From Forficula auricularia (lineage: Eukaryota; Arthropoda; Insecta; Dermaptera; Forficulidae): 64,000 bases of DNA. Shown piece by piece: positions 43,075 through 53,310 of this stretch. The stretch is taken from contig JALMQS010000055.1 in assembly GCA_024734495.1 (NCBI GenBank), forward strand, positions 7,187,386 through 7,251,385, written 5' to 3'. Position 1 is the first letter of the stretch; the number at the start of each line of letters is the position of its first letter. The notes under the pieces were generated by a model that worked only from the letters and a program-made list of their open reading frames with translations, was not told the DNA's origin and ran no database searches. The position numbers and the translations under genes were made by a program.

Positions 43075-43125
43075 AAACCATGAAGAAGGAGGGAAAAATC
43101 CTCCGAGCCGTCGGTTTGAAAGGAA
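43075..43125 (+). ncRNA. Hammerhead relic, right arm
   Basis: CATGAAGA replaces CTGAAGA and GAGCC replaces GAAAC, while helix II and GTCGGTTT are kept. Inactive by inspection. Confidence 0.45.
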
Positions 43126-43219
43126 AGGAGGAAGGATTCCAATAAATTACGCCTTATTTGATATGTGTTAATTTTTTCTTTCCTCACTACCTCTGGGCTG
43201 CCTTCTATTACATTCAATT

Positions 43220-43764
43220 AAAAATTCTACCAGTCCGTCTCTCTCCAGAGAAAAATTTCGTTGCAAAAAATTACTAATATTTAATGTTGTTAGAGTTCGT
43301 GGCTGTGATGGAACCGTATTAGATTAAGAAGGTTCGGGACAGTTTATCATTTTTATAAGAAAATTTTCAAATTTTTACCATCGAATCATTGGTGTATTAA
43401 ATATTTAGACCCGAAATTTGAAGTTGATCGTCTGTCCCATTATCGAGAAATAAATTATTGAAAATTGTCCTTTTAATATGGAAATAAATGGTCCGCGCTT
43501 TTAAAAGTGCTATATCTTCTCTACAAATGATACCATTTTCAACAAATTTATATAGATCAATAATTCAACTTTTATTAATCGAATGATACATTTTTCAATA
43601 GATTTGATAGTCTAATTAATTAGTTAATCATAAATGTAAAAATAAAAAAGTTATTTGCAGCCAACAGAATATAACAAAAGCACTCGTGTAGAATTCCAAC
43701 TCTGGGGAAATACAAAAGATTTTTCGAAGATCAACCAGATAGATAAGCTGTCTCGAACTCCCTT
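43220..43764. other. AT-rich region
   Basis: No gene seen. Confidence 0.3.
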
Positions 43765-43804
43765 AAGGAGGAGGTATCAGGCAAAGTTGATCATTTCAAT
43801 AAAA

Positions 43805-43860
43805 CACCCTGAATAAAACGTTTCGGCCTGAATTTATTTGGCCATCTTCAGTTAATTGAG
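43805..43860 (-). ncRNA. Hammerhead-like motif, left arm
   Basis: Minus strand: CTGAAGA (43851-43845), one T, helix II GGCC/GGCC with an 11-base loop, GAAAC (43824-43820), GTT, TTATT. AATAA-type pairing gives a weak helix I. Confidence 0.5.
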
Positions 43861-44027
43861 CTACAAAATTTACAAATAGATGTTAACATTAATATATGTG
43901 TATTCTTATTATTATAATATTACAAGTTGACCAAGTTGGTTGTTTAAACTTACAGTTATACACACAATGCCGTACACATATGTGATTGAACCTAGCCATG
44001 TCAAAAATAAGAATTGTAGCTTCAATG

Positions 44028-44085
44028 TAAATTTAACTGAAGATGACCAAATAAATTCAGGCTAAAACGTTTTATTCAGAGTGTT
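44028..44085 (+). ncRNA. Hammerhead relic, right arm
   Basis: CTGAAGA at 44038-44044 is intact, but helix II is GACC/GGCT and GAAAC is changed to AAAAC. Probably inactive. Confidence 0.4.
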
Positions 44086-44130
44086 TTATTGGACTCAGCG
44101 CATCCAACTTTGTGCTGATACCTCCTCCTT

Positions 44131-45250
44131 CATCTAATACGAATATTTAATTTAAGTTAGTATTTTCATAAAACTTGGTTGGTCACGAATTTAGTTCATT
44201 TATCCTAATGGCATAATGAGTATCAGGCAAGTTTCATAAAAATAATTTAAATTACAAATTTAGAATCAACAAATCTAGATTGTCATTCAAAATGAAAATA
44301 ATGCATTTTAATTGAAAGTACTGTTTTTTCAACTAATTATTCTTGGGGAATTTAACTTGGCCGCATCCTAGATTTTACTACTTTTTCGAACTTGACCTGT
44401 TTTTTCATAGAAATGTTTTGGGTGGGCTATAAATTACTAGTAGTTTTCACAAAACAAAAGATAAAATACTTATTTGGCATGACTCTATATATACTCGTAT
44501 TTTAACAGCCGCGAATAAAACCAAAATTTAAGGAAATCTTGAAATCTAGTTCCAGATTCAAAATTTAAAATTAATACTTTTATTTTTCGAAAACTTCACA
44601 GCAGATTTTCAGATTAAATAAATAAATATCAATGTTTTAAGCAATTTTATGAATTTATATTGGGCCACGGGTTGGGCAGCCCTGGTTTAAGTCGAATAGG
44701 ATTAAAGAAGGAAATGAGGAATGATCATTTATTTTTTAAAAGGGTCACGGATATAATAATCCCTGACTATCCATTATCTATTGACATGTAAGAACGTGCA
44801 AAGATCTAAAAGACAAGTCCTGACACGTTTTAGTCCAGTAGAGAAATTATCAATTAATTGTGATTGTTCTAGAAAACCCCAATTCCTTGTCTCATTGTAC
44901 TAGAATGATATAACTATAGACTTGGTTAGTGTCGTAGCATATAAATTATTGAAAAAATAATTATTTTAGAAAATGAAAATATGAGAAGAAGTAGAATTTT
45001 TAAATATTCGAAACTTCATTATTTTTTTTATCTTATATAGTTGAGCTTATAATTTTGCTTTTAGTGAATTTTATTCTTGAAAAAGCTTCACGTATTGATA
45101 CAATGTACATTCATATTTCGAAAAAGGGAATAAATATATCTCTACATATGAATCTCAAAGTTTTAAAGAAGTTTATGATTTTATGTTGGACCACACTCAT
45201 TGCAGTGTTGGCCCGAATGCGGCCCGCGGGCCACGGGTTGGACAGCCCTG
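44131..45250. repeat. Repeat fragments including two hAT right ends
   Basis: 44330-44402 is one arm of the 21.9-kb palindrome. GGGCCACGGGTTGGGCAGCCCTG ends at 44693, and a second copy with GGACAGCCCTG ends at 45250; both are the right end of a common hAT type, but no left ends were found. A plus-strand frame at 45055-45285 runs through the second and is not a gene. Confidence 0.5.
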
Positions 45251-47594
45251 ATCTAGAATCTGGAACCTACACCATTTTCCCTTAACAAAATTTAAGATAC
45301 TTTCCTAATAGTGTTTAACAGGATTTTTAATTAATTATTTCCATCTCTATATATCATTTTGTTATCTTTAAATTAATAAATTAAAAACTCTTGAATTCCA
45401 CCAATAAAACGACTTTTGAACGTCTGCTATTTTGGCAACGAAACAAGTGGAAAAGTTCATTGCATATATCCCTCTGTAATCGGGTCACGAAATTCTTTAT
45501 ATCTTTATCTACCATTTTAGAGAATTAATGTATGTATGTATGTACTCAATATATATCTATATATAGATATATAAGTGGCCTATTATTCTCGACGTGTCTG
45601 AATGGCTTTATTCTATTTTACGGCTGACTTAATTTTAATTAATAACATTTAGCTACGAGGATTAGGAGCTTAAAACTTTTCTGGTTCAATTACTCTACAA
45701 ATCTCCGAAGACTAACAAAAAATATTTAATTCATATATTTAATTCATTTATATATTCCTATTCTCCCTCTCGATGTTAAGGTTCTAATCCATATCAAGAA
45801 GAAATTTAAACACTATCGATCGTAATTTAATTGATTTTTTTTTAATAAATATTATTAAACAATTATTTTATCATATTACCAGAATATATATATAGATATC
45901 TAAATGGTTTGTCAATAGAAAAATTATGTATTTATTGATAGTACTACTTTTACTAAATTAGAAGTATTAATTGGATCAACCCAGAATGTTGTTGTTTTCA
46001 GAGCGGGATAGAGTAGATCTATAGGTGAAATTTTTCTCATGTGGCAATAGACTCTTTATTTTATTGATTTATCATCTAGATTCGAGACATCTAGATTTTT
46101 TCTCTAGCGCTTGTCTTGTATGTCCTTAAAAATGGAAAAGTTGATTTGGTTACAGCTTTTAATTTATACTTTTCCGATCCTTTAAAAGAAATCTCCCAGA
46201 CATTGTTATTTCATTGATTACATCCATTCCTAAAATTAAAAAATATATATTTTGACATTTCATTTTTATTGGAAAATTATATCTTTTACCTAATTTAATA
46301 TAGTTTTAACATATAAAAAATAAATAATTACTTTTTTCCTGTTTTATTTTGTATGATATTTTGTAGGACTTTTTTTGGCTTTTCGGCCCTTTTAGCCATA
46401 AGCCGATTTACGATTTTTTACAATTTGTCTCTACCCCAGGAGTCAGATTTTAGCCGGATGCCTCGAGTCGGATTTGACTTGTTTTTTTTTTATTTTTAAA
46501 TCAATAGACGGACAAAAGTGTTCTTATACTTATGGTTAGCAGGCTGGCACTCTAACCCCTATCCTATCTGATCCCCTTTGTAGGACTTAAAATCTAATTT
46601 TCAATTGAAATTTATATTGAAATTTTTTCAGTCTTTTTGGTAACTTTGAAAAACAAAAAAAACACAAGAAAAGTAAAGTATTAATATCAATTAGTCAATA
46701 CCTCTGAATTTCTTAAAAAAGCTCATTTATTTCTAAGAAAAAAATAATCTTCTCATTAATTATATTTATTCATCTTTAACAATGATCAATAAATAACAAG
46801 TGATCTCTCTCGTACATTTATATATAAATAAATTAGCCTTTCCAGATGACTCGGGAGTTATATTAATTAAAACAGAAAAGGACTTGATGAAAGCATTTAC
46901 AAATCAATAGTGGCATTCAAGTCATTCATTAGGGATTCCAACAAGTTCAATGAAAAAATGAAAAATTTGATCGATTTTAAATGTTGTTTCAGAGGAAATT
47001 ACTTTTACGAATTGTGAGAGAAAATATCAAGGTTCAATATTAAAAATAAATATGATATTCAAAATACCCAGAAAAATGATTATGTTGTTCTCCCTAGTGG
47101 GATTTCGTAATACTAATATTATTAATACAATATCCCGCCTTGATTATATTTAATATTTCTGTTGATGTTATTTTTTGTGCTTTGTGTTTGGTCATTATCT
47201 GTAGATGTTTTATATGCATCATCACCACTAACAACAATACGTACGGACCCATAAGCACAGCCATAATGACTTTGATATAATAAACCAGATATGGTTCAAT
47301 GATGCGTTGTATTTTTATCCACCTAATGCCAAATGCATTTTTGACATTTTGACAAGGGGTTGGAGTCCAAATAGAATAAATTGGATGATGAACAGAAGAA
47401 GCGAGAGGGTGGGCGACATGGGGTGATTTTATTTTAGAAATTTATTTTATGTTTTATTTTGATTACGATAAATCGATTTTAAAAAATAAATTAACATCAT
47501 ATAACTTAACATATTATATTAAAAAAATCTTTAGTTTATAACATTCATGCTAGATTTAAAACTGCAAATTATCTTTGATTTCTTTATTAAAATA
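45251..47594. other. AT-rich DNA, no gene recognised
   Basis: 46420-46580 contains a tRNA-like SINE remnant read on the minus strand (GGGGTTAGAGTGCCAGCC). 47090-47430 is single-copy and somewhat GC-richer. No long frame or transposon terminus otherwise. Confidence 0.35.
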
Positions 47595-48004
47595 CAGTGA
47601 AACCCCTCAAATCCGAACTAATTGGGGCTGTAGCCTGTTCGGATTTAAATTTGTTCGGATTAGCCGAAAGCAGCTTCGACATTTGAAGATAACTGATATC
47701 AAGTGAAAGATTAAGTGATAGTTTGTGTGTTTCTATTATTATTTCATTGTTTTTGCAAAGTAATAAACCCAAAGAATTTCAATATCCAACTTTTACCTTT
47801 TGTCAATCCTGGATGACATAAGTATGTAGACACATTTACACTTTGTTAGGTATGCTAACTGTACTTGCTTTGTTAATTTTTCAATTAATTATGTAAAATA
47901 AGGTTATAATGTAGAATATATACATAATTGTTTTATGACTAAATAAATAAGTTTTTCTTTTTTGTGTTCTGATTTCCGGGGTTCGGATTTGAAGGTTTTC
48001 ACTC
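47595..48004. mobile_element. Tigger/pogo-like MITE
   Basis: TA flanks both ends. CAGTGAAACCCCTCAAATCC at left and GGATTTGAAGGTTTTCACTC at right are imperfect inverted repeats of the pogo/Tigger kind. 410 bp, no transposase; a short minus-strand frame inside is not a gene. Confidence 0.75.
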
Positions 48005-48133
48005 TAATTTAAATAAAAATAATAATTCTTTATTGTAAAGTAATTTTTTTCAAGTTTGAAATAGTTTTCGGGGACGGACTGGTAAATTAATGTCAAAGGA
48101 TTTGGATGAGGCAGTCCAAAATAATTCCTATTC
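48005..48133. repeat. Fragment of the GAGGCAGTCCAAAA hammerhead family border
   Basis: GGGACGGACTGGTAAATTAA and GATGAGGCAGTCCAAAA match the outer end of the 48793-49184 element; the motif itself is missing. Confidence 0.5.
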
Positions 48134-48283
48134 AAAAAAATCGGTTGTCTGTAAAGACGGTTTACTGACGATAGTTGAACGTGACAACGTCATAAGAAAA
48201 TACCATTCCATCAGTATTTTCTTATGACGTTGTCATGTTCAACTATCGTCAGTAAACCGACTTTACAGACAACCGATTTTTTC
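48134..48283. repeat. Near-perfect 150-bp hairpin
   Basis: AAATCGGTTGTCTGTAAAG...GGTTTACTGACGATAGTTGA at left is mirrored at right with only a few mismatches over 66-bp arms, and an 11-base loop. Together with 48640-48785 it appears to belong to one dispersed element. Confidence 0.85.
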
Positions 48284-48792
48284 ATAAAATTCTTCGTTCA
48301 GAAAATCATTTTAAATTTACAAAATACTTGAATAAAATTTATTGTTTAAATTTCTACTCGACTGTTAAAATTTAATTTTTGATTTTATTATTTTATAATA
48401 ATAAATTTTATATTGACATTATTTCTTTCAGCAAGTAAACTGAATAAAGTTGTTGTTCAATTAGTTACTTAATTATTTTTGCAAATTTAATTGTAATTTG
48501 TTGTAAAAAATAATAATTTTGAATAATTTATTATAAGAATAAACTGTGATTAAATTATTGTTCATAAATCTTAAATTTAAAATTTAAAATTTGGAAACAT
48601 CATTAAAATTTTTGTAACTGTAGCTTTTAAAAGCCTGCCTCAATCTTTGTCGCTCGTTCCGCGCTCTCGCTTGCACTTCAAGCCTTAAATGGAACGCCTC
48701 AGAGCGAGGTAACGCCGCATGAGTCATGTTTTTTCGTGCGTGCAGCCGGCTCCATCGAATTATAAGACGTTGTCATGTCAAAAAAAAAAAAA
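48284..48792. repeat. AT-rich body and GC-rich end of a dispersed element
   Basis: 48630-48770 is strikingly GC-rich for this window (TCGCTCGTTCCGCGCTCTCG, GTAACGCCGCATGAGTCATG) and ends AAGACGTTGTCATGTCA, echoing the GACGTTGTCATGTTCA of the hairpin at 48225. An A run follows. I suspect a SINE- or MITE-like unit covering 48134-48792. Confidence 0.45.
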
Positions 48793-48861
48793 ACTTAATT
48801 GATTGGATATCGACGAGGCAGTCCAAAAAAAGAAGATAATTTACACTATCTTTTTATTCAT

Positions 48862-48905
48862 AAAACCGACGTTTCGGAGGCTATTCCCTCCTTCTTCAGG
48901 GTTTT
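48862..48905 (-). ncRNA. Hammerhead ribozyme-like motif, intact
   Basis: Minus strand: AAAACC, CTGAAGA (48899-48893), one A, helix II GGAGG/CCTCC with loop GAATAG, GAAAC, GTC (48870-48868), GGTTTT. Helix I pairs over six bases and helix II over five, so this is one of the best candidates in the window. Cleavage is predicted between 48868 and 48867. Helix III is loop-less ACGT, requiring a dimer. Confidence 0.6.
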
Positions 48906-49073
48906 GAAAAGTCAGTGAATGAAATGCAATGCGACATTCTCCTCTGTTTCCTCTTTCAGTGGCAGTAACTACATTATAATACTGAGAGAATGAAATACAA
49001 TATATTATTGTTACTGCCAGTGAAAGAGGAGACAGAGAGGAATCTCGCATTGGATTTGCTTCACTGACTTTTC

Positions 49074-49118
49074 AAAAACCCTGAAGAGAGGGAATAGCTA
49101 CCGAAACGTCGGTTTTAT
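49074..49118 (+). ncRNA. Hammerhead motif with damaged helix II, right arm
   Basis: CTGAAGA (49081-49087), GAAAC and GTC (49108-49110) and helix I AAAACC/GGTTTT are kept. Helix II has lost two bases and reads GAGGG/CTACC, so folding is weakened. Confidence 0.45.
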
Positions 49119-49184
49119 AAATAAAAAGATAGTGATAATTATATTCTTTTTTTGGACTGCCTCATTGATATCCACTCAATTTCA

Positions 49185-49299
49185 CTTATCAGTCCGTCTC
49201 CAAAAATTACTCTAATCTTATTAAATAACTTAATAATTTAATCAATTTAATATAATTAAATTGAAAGTTTTTGTGCTGAGAGTAGCAGAATTTTATATA
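49185..49299. repeat. Outer arm of GCCGAGAGTAGCAGAA family
   Basis: AAATTGAAAGTTTTTGTGCTGAGAG precedes the next foldback, as at 50958. Confidence 0.45.
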
Positions 49300-49417
49300 T
49301 TGAAGGAGACAATAAAAGAGTGTGTCTTCTGCTGGAATTATAAAACTATAGTCTCGTTATAAATAAATAAAATTTATAATTCCAGCAGAAGACACACTCT
49401 TTTATTGTCTCCTTCAA
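49300..49417. repeat. Foldback of GAAGGAGACAATAAAAG family, core deleted
   Basis: Arms of about 45 bp (GAAGGAGACAATAAAAGAG, TCTTCTGCTGGAATTATAAA) are perfectly inverted; only ACTATAGTCTCG of the hammerhead region remains at the centre. Sister copy at 50999-51135. Confidence 0.8.
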
Positions 49418-49632
49418 CAATTTAATATATCTAAAAATATATTTAAATAAACTAAATAATAAATTTGGAATACATTTTCGAAGATTTCACTATTTATGGC
49501 AACCATTGTCCGAGAAATCGATTTAAAATATGATGTTAATTTAAGTAAGTTTAATAGGGGAGGCATCAACATTCTGAATTGCAATATTTATTAGATATGT
49601 TAAAGCTTGCATTTTAGTGATTAAATTTATTA
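49418..49632. other. AT-rich spacer
   Basis: Nothing recognised. Confidence 0.25.
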
Positions 49633-49815
49633 AGGGTTGAAATTTTGTTTATAATTAATTTATTGAACACAAACAACAGCTCATACAATATAACTACGAT
49701 GTTTCGATCGGGTTATTCTGCGGTCGAAACGACGTAGTTATATTGTATTAGTTGTTGTTTGTGTTCAATAAATAATTATAATTAATTATGTGTGATTTAA
49801 TCAAAATTTCAATTC
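49633..49815. repeat. Palindrome with GTTTCGATCGGGTTATTCTGCGG centre
   Basis: AGGGTTGAAATTTTG...AATATAACTACGATGTTTCG mirrors CGAAACGACGTAGTTATATT...CAAAATTTCAATTC. Each arm retains GAAACGTCGTAGTTAT-like sequence, resembling the GAAAC plus helix III/I side of a hammerhead, but the CTGANGA box is not recognisable (GCAGAATAACC). Related: 6701-6822 and 34785-34843. Confidence 0.6.
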
Positions 49816-50689
49816 TTAATATTCTGCACTGCATTTTTGTAGATTTGACCATTGCACTGCTAGTTTTTCAGATTCTCTCAGTTAGTATATAGGTATAATG
49901 TGGTCTTGGATTATAATTGTGTAATAATTCAAAAGGGCGTACGTATAATTTGATTAATTGGAAAATTTATTTGTTTTCACTGCAATAATTCTATTGTATT
50001 TTCATCTATTTAACGTTTCATATCCAAAAGTTAAGTGAACTTGGCCATTTTGTTATTGTAATAGGAAAATGGACATTGAGGGCGACAGCAAGGGCGAGGA
50101 GGGCAGTGGCGGATGGTTCAGGGTTTGTTTTTGCACCACTCACTTTCTCCAGCCAGCCTCCCAAACTCAGGCCTTGAATGGGATGTGTCAAGAGGGAAAC
50201 TCGGTGGATGTCTCTGGGTAACCCTTCACAGAAAAAACTACCGGAGATGGGTGGGTGCTTGTGTGCACACATTCACTTGATCGTTTTAAGGGCAAGTGGG
50301 TGGGTGAACTGTCAACGACAAAACCAACCGAGTTAACCGATATATGACAACAACGATAAAAAGTGAAGAAGAAAGTTACGCTGTCATTTGATATTAGACA
50401 TGGCGGAAGCAGATATAAAACAAAACACGCGCGCCACTCTAGCGATAATAAATGTTTAGATATATATAATAGGAGTTCAGGAACTATACTAAAAAAACTA
50501 AACAATATCTAATAATTTACTTAATTACTTATTTTAGAAATATCAGTACTGGAATAAAGTACTAATGTTTTTGGGCCGATATGTAGCAAAAGCTAATCAA
50601 TGCTTTATTTTCTTCAAGTAATGGTGGGTTTTCAATTTCATTTCAATTGGTTGAAAGGTGTGGAAAAAACCATCGACGAAAAAAAGGGT
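49816..50689. other. Single-copy GC-richer island, possible but weak exon
   Basis: 50040-50460 is not repeated. A segment 50154-50218 lies between a TTTCTCCAG acceptor-like and a GGTAACCC donor-like site and is open in frame 1 (PASQTQALNGMCQEG). Both strands show open frames (minus 50018-50272 and 50188-50505) without domains. I do not call a gene here. Confidence 0.3.
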
Positions 50690-51505
50690 TATATACATAC
50701 ATACTAGGATGGTCCTTAATTTGGGTATTTTTATTTTTACACGGACAAGGACTAAAAAAAAATATCCCCAAGATTCAAGTCTCTATCTCAATTATGACAT
50801 GTGCCCCCACCGATGTAAGTTTCTCATCTAAATAACATGGGGTTTTTGGCACTAAAAGATCAATTTTTTAATCCGGCCAAAGTAATAATTCAAAAAAATT
50901 GAAACTGCGTAGCCTTTATCCTTATAATACTAGCTATCCGTCATAATTATTACATTAAATTGAAAGTTTTTGCCGAGAGTAGCAGAATTTTTATATATTG
51001 AAGGAGACAATAAAAGAGTGTGTCTTCTGCTGGAATTATAAATTTTATTTATTTATAACGAGACTATAGTTTCGTTATAAATAAATAAAATTTATAATTT
51101 CAGCAGAAGACACACTCTTTTATTGTCTCCTTCAATAATATTACAGATTTTTAGCTATTATAATTTTGGAGTTACAGCTAAATAAAATACTGCTATATCT
51201 TAGTGTTACTAAGTTATAGACTCCAAAATAATAATAGCTAAAAATCTGTAACAATTCTGAGGCATAGATACTTATAAGGATAAAGTCAACAGAGTTTCAA
51301 ATTTTACTATTACTTTGGCCGGAATAAAAAATTGATCTTTCAATGGCAAAAACCCCATGTTATTTAGATGAGAAACTTACATCAATAGGGGCACAGGTTA
51401 TAATTGAGATAGAGACTGAGATTTCGAACCATAGAGTCCTCGTACGCTTAAAAATTTGAAAATACCCAAAATAAGGACCACTCTAATACAAACATACATA
51501 CATCA
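50690..51505. repeat. Palindromic repeat with nested foldbacks
   Basis: CATACATACTAGGATGGTCC...GAGAAACTTACATC-type arms pair between 50690-50940 and 51255-51505 (for example TTTCTCATCTAAATAACATGGG against CCCATGTTATTTAGATGAGAAA). The centre holds the GAAGGAGACAATAAAAG foldback (50999-51135) and a smaller hairpin at 51141-51252 (TTACAGATTTTTAGCTATTA arms). Confidence 0.7.
50999..51135. repeat. Foldback of GAAGGAGACAATAAAAG family
   Basis: Perfect arms TTGAAGGAGACAATAAAAG to TTATAACGAGACTATAG around the centre; no CTGATGA box. Confidence 0.8.
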
Positions 51506-52103
51506 CAACTCACTAAATAAAATAACCTGCAACTAATCGCTGCTAGACTTATTCATCCAAAAATAGCCTTCAAATTTTAAAAATTATGAAATATATTCAT
51601 TTAACAAGGACGCCTGTAGGGTAGGATAGTACGTCCCAGAGGCATCATTTAGGTTGCAGAGATACAGGCGGACAACTTTATTAGACTTTACTTTTTAGGT
51701 GACCCAAAAAAAAACAATTTTTTTTTTATCTCGCTAAATTTTAATAGGTCATCAAGATATTTACAGGTCACTTAAAAACATTTAAAGGCCTACACTACCT
51801 ACTTTGAAACTCTATAAATTTATTTATCGACTTGGAATTTTCAGAATATTTATCATTTTCAAATTAGGCAATAATAACAAGACGAAAAAAGAAAATTAAA
51901 AAAAATTCAATATTCTACCACTTTTTAAAAATTTTGAGTGACCTTTTAAAATTTTTTAATCGAGCTGATTTTTGATAACCATTTTAAAAACGTTAAATAA
52001 CATTTATTTTCATGCGAGATCAAAAATAAAAAAAATCTTCGCTTTTTTGACACCCTAATAATACAGGTACATATTTATTTATATTTGATATTTATGTATA
52101 TAT
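51506..52103. other. AT-rich region
   Basis: 51600-51680 has some GC-richer, SINE-like sequence; no gene. Confidence 0.3.
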
Positions 52104-52517
52104 GTTGCAGTAAAAACTCGTTTTTGGTAAGATCGGGTTCTTACAAGTTAAAACCCGTTTACCTTTGTAGGAACTAGAATTTAGTGATATTGGTAGAGTT
52201 TGGTTCAAAAGTCTAGAATCTTCATTTTTTGACCTACCGCCTCATTTTGAGTGTTTATTTTCAAAAAATTTTAAAGGAATGTCAAAAATTACATCCTCTG
52301 TTGTAGACAACTTTGCTTCTAATTTTTGACATTTTCGTTTAAAATTTTTTGAAAAATAAACACCAAAAATGAGACAGAAGGTCAAAAATGAAGATTCTAG
52401 ACTTTTGAACCAAACTCAACCAACATCAGTAAATTCTAGTTCCCACAAAGGTATTCAGTGAAACGCGTTTTTACTAGTAAGAACCCGTTCTTACTAAAAA
52501 CGGATTTTTACTGCAAC
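52104..52517. repeat. Palindromic MITE with GTTGCAGTAAAA ends
   Basis: GTTGCAGTAAAAACTCGTTT at left mirrors AAACGGATTTTTACTGCAAC at right; the arms extend about 190 bp. GGTCAAAAATGAAGATTCTA and CCAAACTCAACC inside resemble the minisatellite unit at 10.4, 22.5 and 40.4 kb, suggesting a common source. 414 bp. Confidence 0.75.
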
Positions 52518-53116
52518 TTTATATGATTTGTTATGCATCATGCAGGTAAAACATTATTGATTTCTCATTATGAATTAAATACTCTGCTACTCTCTGCAAA
52601 ACAAAATATTTTCATTTATAAAACATCATGTTTGAAAATAATCTTTCACACGTTTCAAACATTTATAAACACGTAGGTATAAGCAAAAAAATTCTTTTGA
52701 GGGAATTCGTGACGAGGGTATCAAGCGATGTAAGTATATATTATACAGTATGAAGTTTTTGTCTTGGCTGAGAGCAACGCTATTAATCGTTAAGGGCTAA
52801 TTGCAAAGTGCTTAATTGGACGATGTCGTGCATTAGGGCGATGCCTCACTCATTCGTCCTTTTGCATCTATCTATTCGCCCATTCATAATGTAACTGGTG
52901 TCAATTACCGTTACATACGTTGTTGTAATTAAAACCTAACACTCTACACAAATGAACTACCAGAGAGACTGCCTCTTTAATTTCAACTCATCAACATACA
53001 CTTAACCACTTGGAGATTCTGTTCGAATCTAAAATATTACTTATTAGTATACCTTTATGTAATTAAATTAGATTGCTAAAAGGTTTAGATGAACTACTTT
53101 CTTAAAAGTCTAATTA
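52518..53116. other. Relic arm of GTTTTGCCGAGAG family, then single-copy DNA
   Basis: 52545-52612 matches the family in minus orientation (ATGCAGG...ACTCTGCTACTCTCTGC). 52720-52990 is single-copy and less AT-rich, without a coding frame. Confidence 0.4.
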
Positions 53117-53310
53117 CAGTACAACCTCGTTTATCCGGACTAACTGGGATCAAAGGCAAACCGGATAATCGAAATAATAATTTGTACCTTTGAGTTCTCC
53201 AGTATTTACGATTTTTCTTTTCCTTTATGAGAATTTGTAGATCTTCTAGATTTACTTTCGTAATGTCTTCCTTGAATATACTGTGAAATCCATCGGAATT
53301 TTCGTCCAAT
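53117..53310. mobile_element. Left end of a pogo/Tigger-like element, truncated
   Basis: CAGTACAACCTCGTTTATCC follows TA and continues GGACTAACTGGGATCAAAGG, a typical pogo/Tigger end. No right end was found. A 71-codon minus-strand frame (53094-53309) reads into the terminus and may hold a scrap of coding sequence, not identifiable. Confidence 0.55.

Larger units (their letters stand above)
42838..43219. mobile_element. Palindromic hammerhead element (GGCAGCCCAGAGGTAG family)
   Basis: AATTGAATGTAATGGAAGGC at left mirrors GCCTTCTATTACATTCAATT at right; the arms of about 180 bp are almost fully complementary. Each contains a hammerhead motif; the centre is AAACATTTTATTTATTTATT with TGACCCTTTGAAAC / GTTTCAAAGGGTCA. 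The left-arm motif (minus) is good, the right-arm one is damaged. GACGGACTGG-type sequence at 43230 extends the family border as at 32440. Confidence 0.8.
43765..44130. mobile_element. Palindromic hammerhead element (GGCCGAAACGTTTTATTC family)
   Basis: AAGGAGGAGGTATCAG at left mirrors CTGATACCTCCTCCTT at right. Both arms carry AATAAAACA...CTGAATAAAACG and a hammerhead motif, minus on the left and plus on the right. The loop (about 43870-44020) is AT-rich. No coding sequence. Confidence 0.75.
48793..49184. mobile_element. Palindromic hammerhead element (GAGGCAGTCCAAAAAAAG family)
   Basis: AATTGATTGGATATC...GAGGCAGTCC at left mirrors GGACTGCCTCATTGATATCC...AATT at right. Arms of about 180 bp include TTTTTATTCATAAAACC, hammerhead motifs, and CTTTCAGTGGCAGTAAC / GTTACTGCCAGTGAAAG around a short centre. 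CAGTCCGTCTCC at 49190 is the further border. A minus-strand frame at 48841-49050 is repeat sequence. Confidence 0.8.

Noticed and set aside
50154..50218. Short exon between TTTCTCCAG and GTAACCC
   Set aside because: Only 65 bp, weak donor, open frames on both strands by composition; not enough to call.
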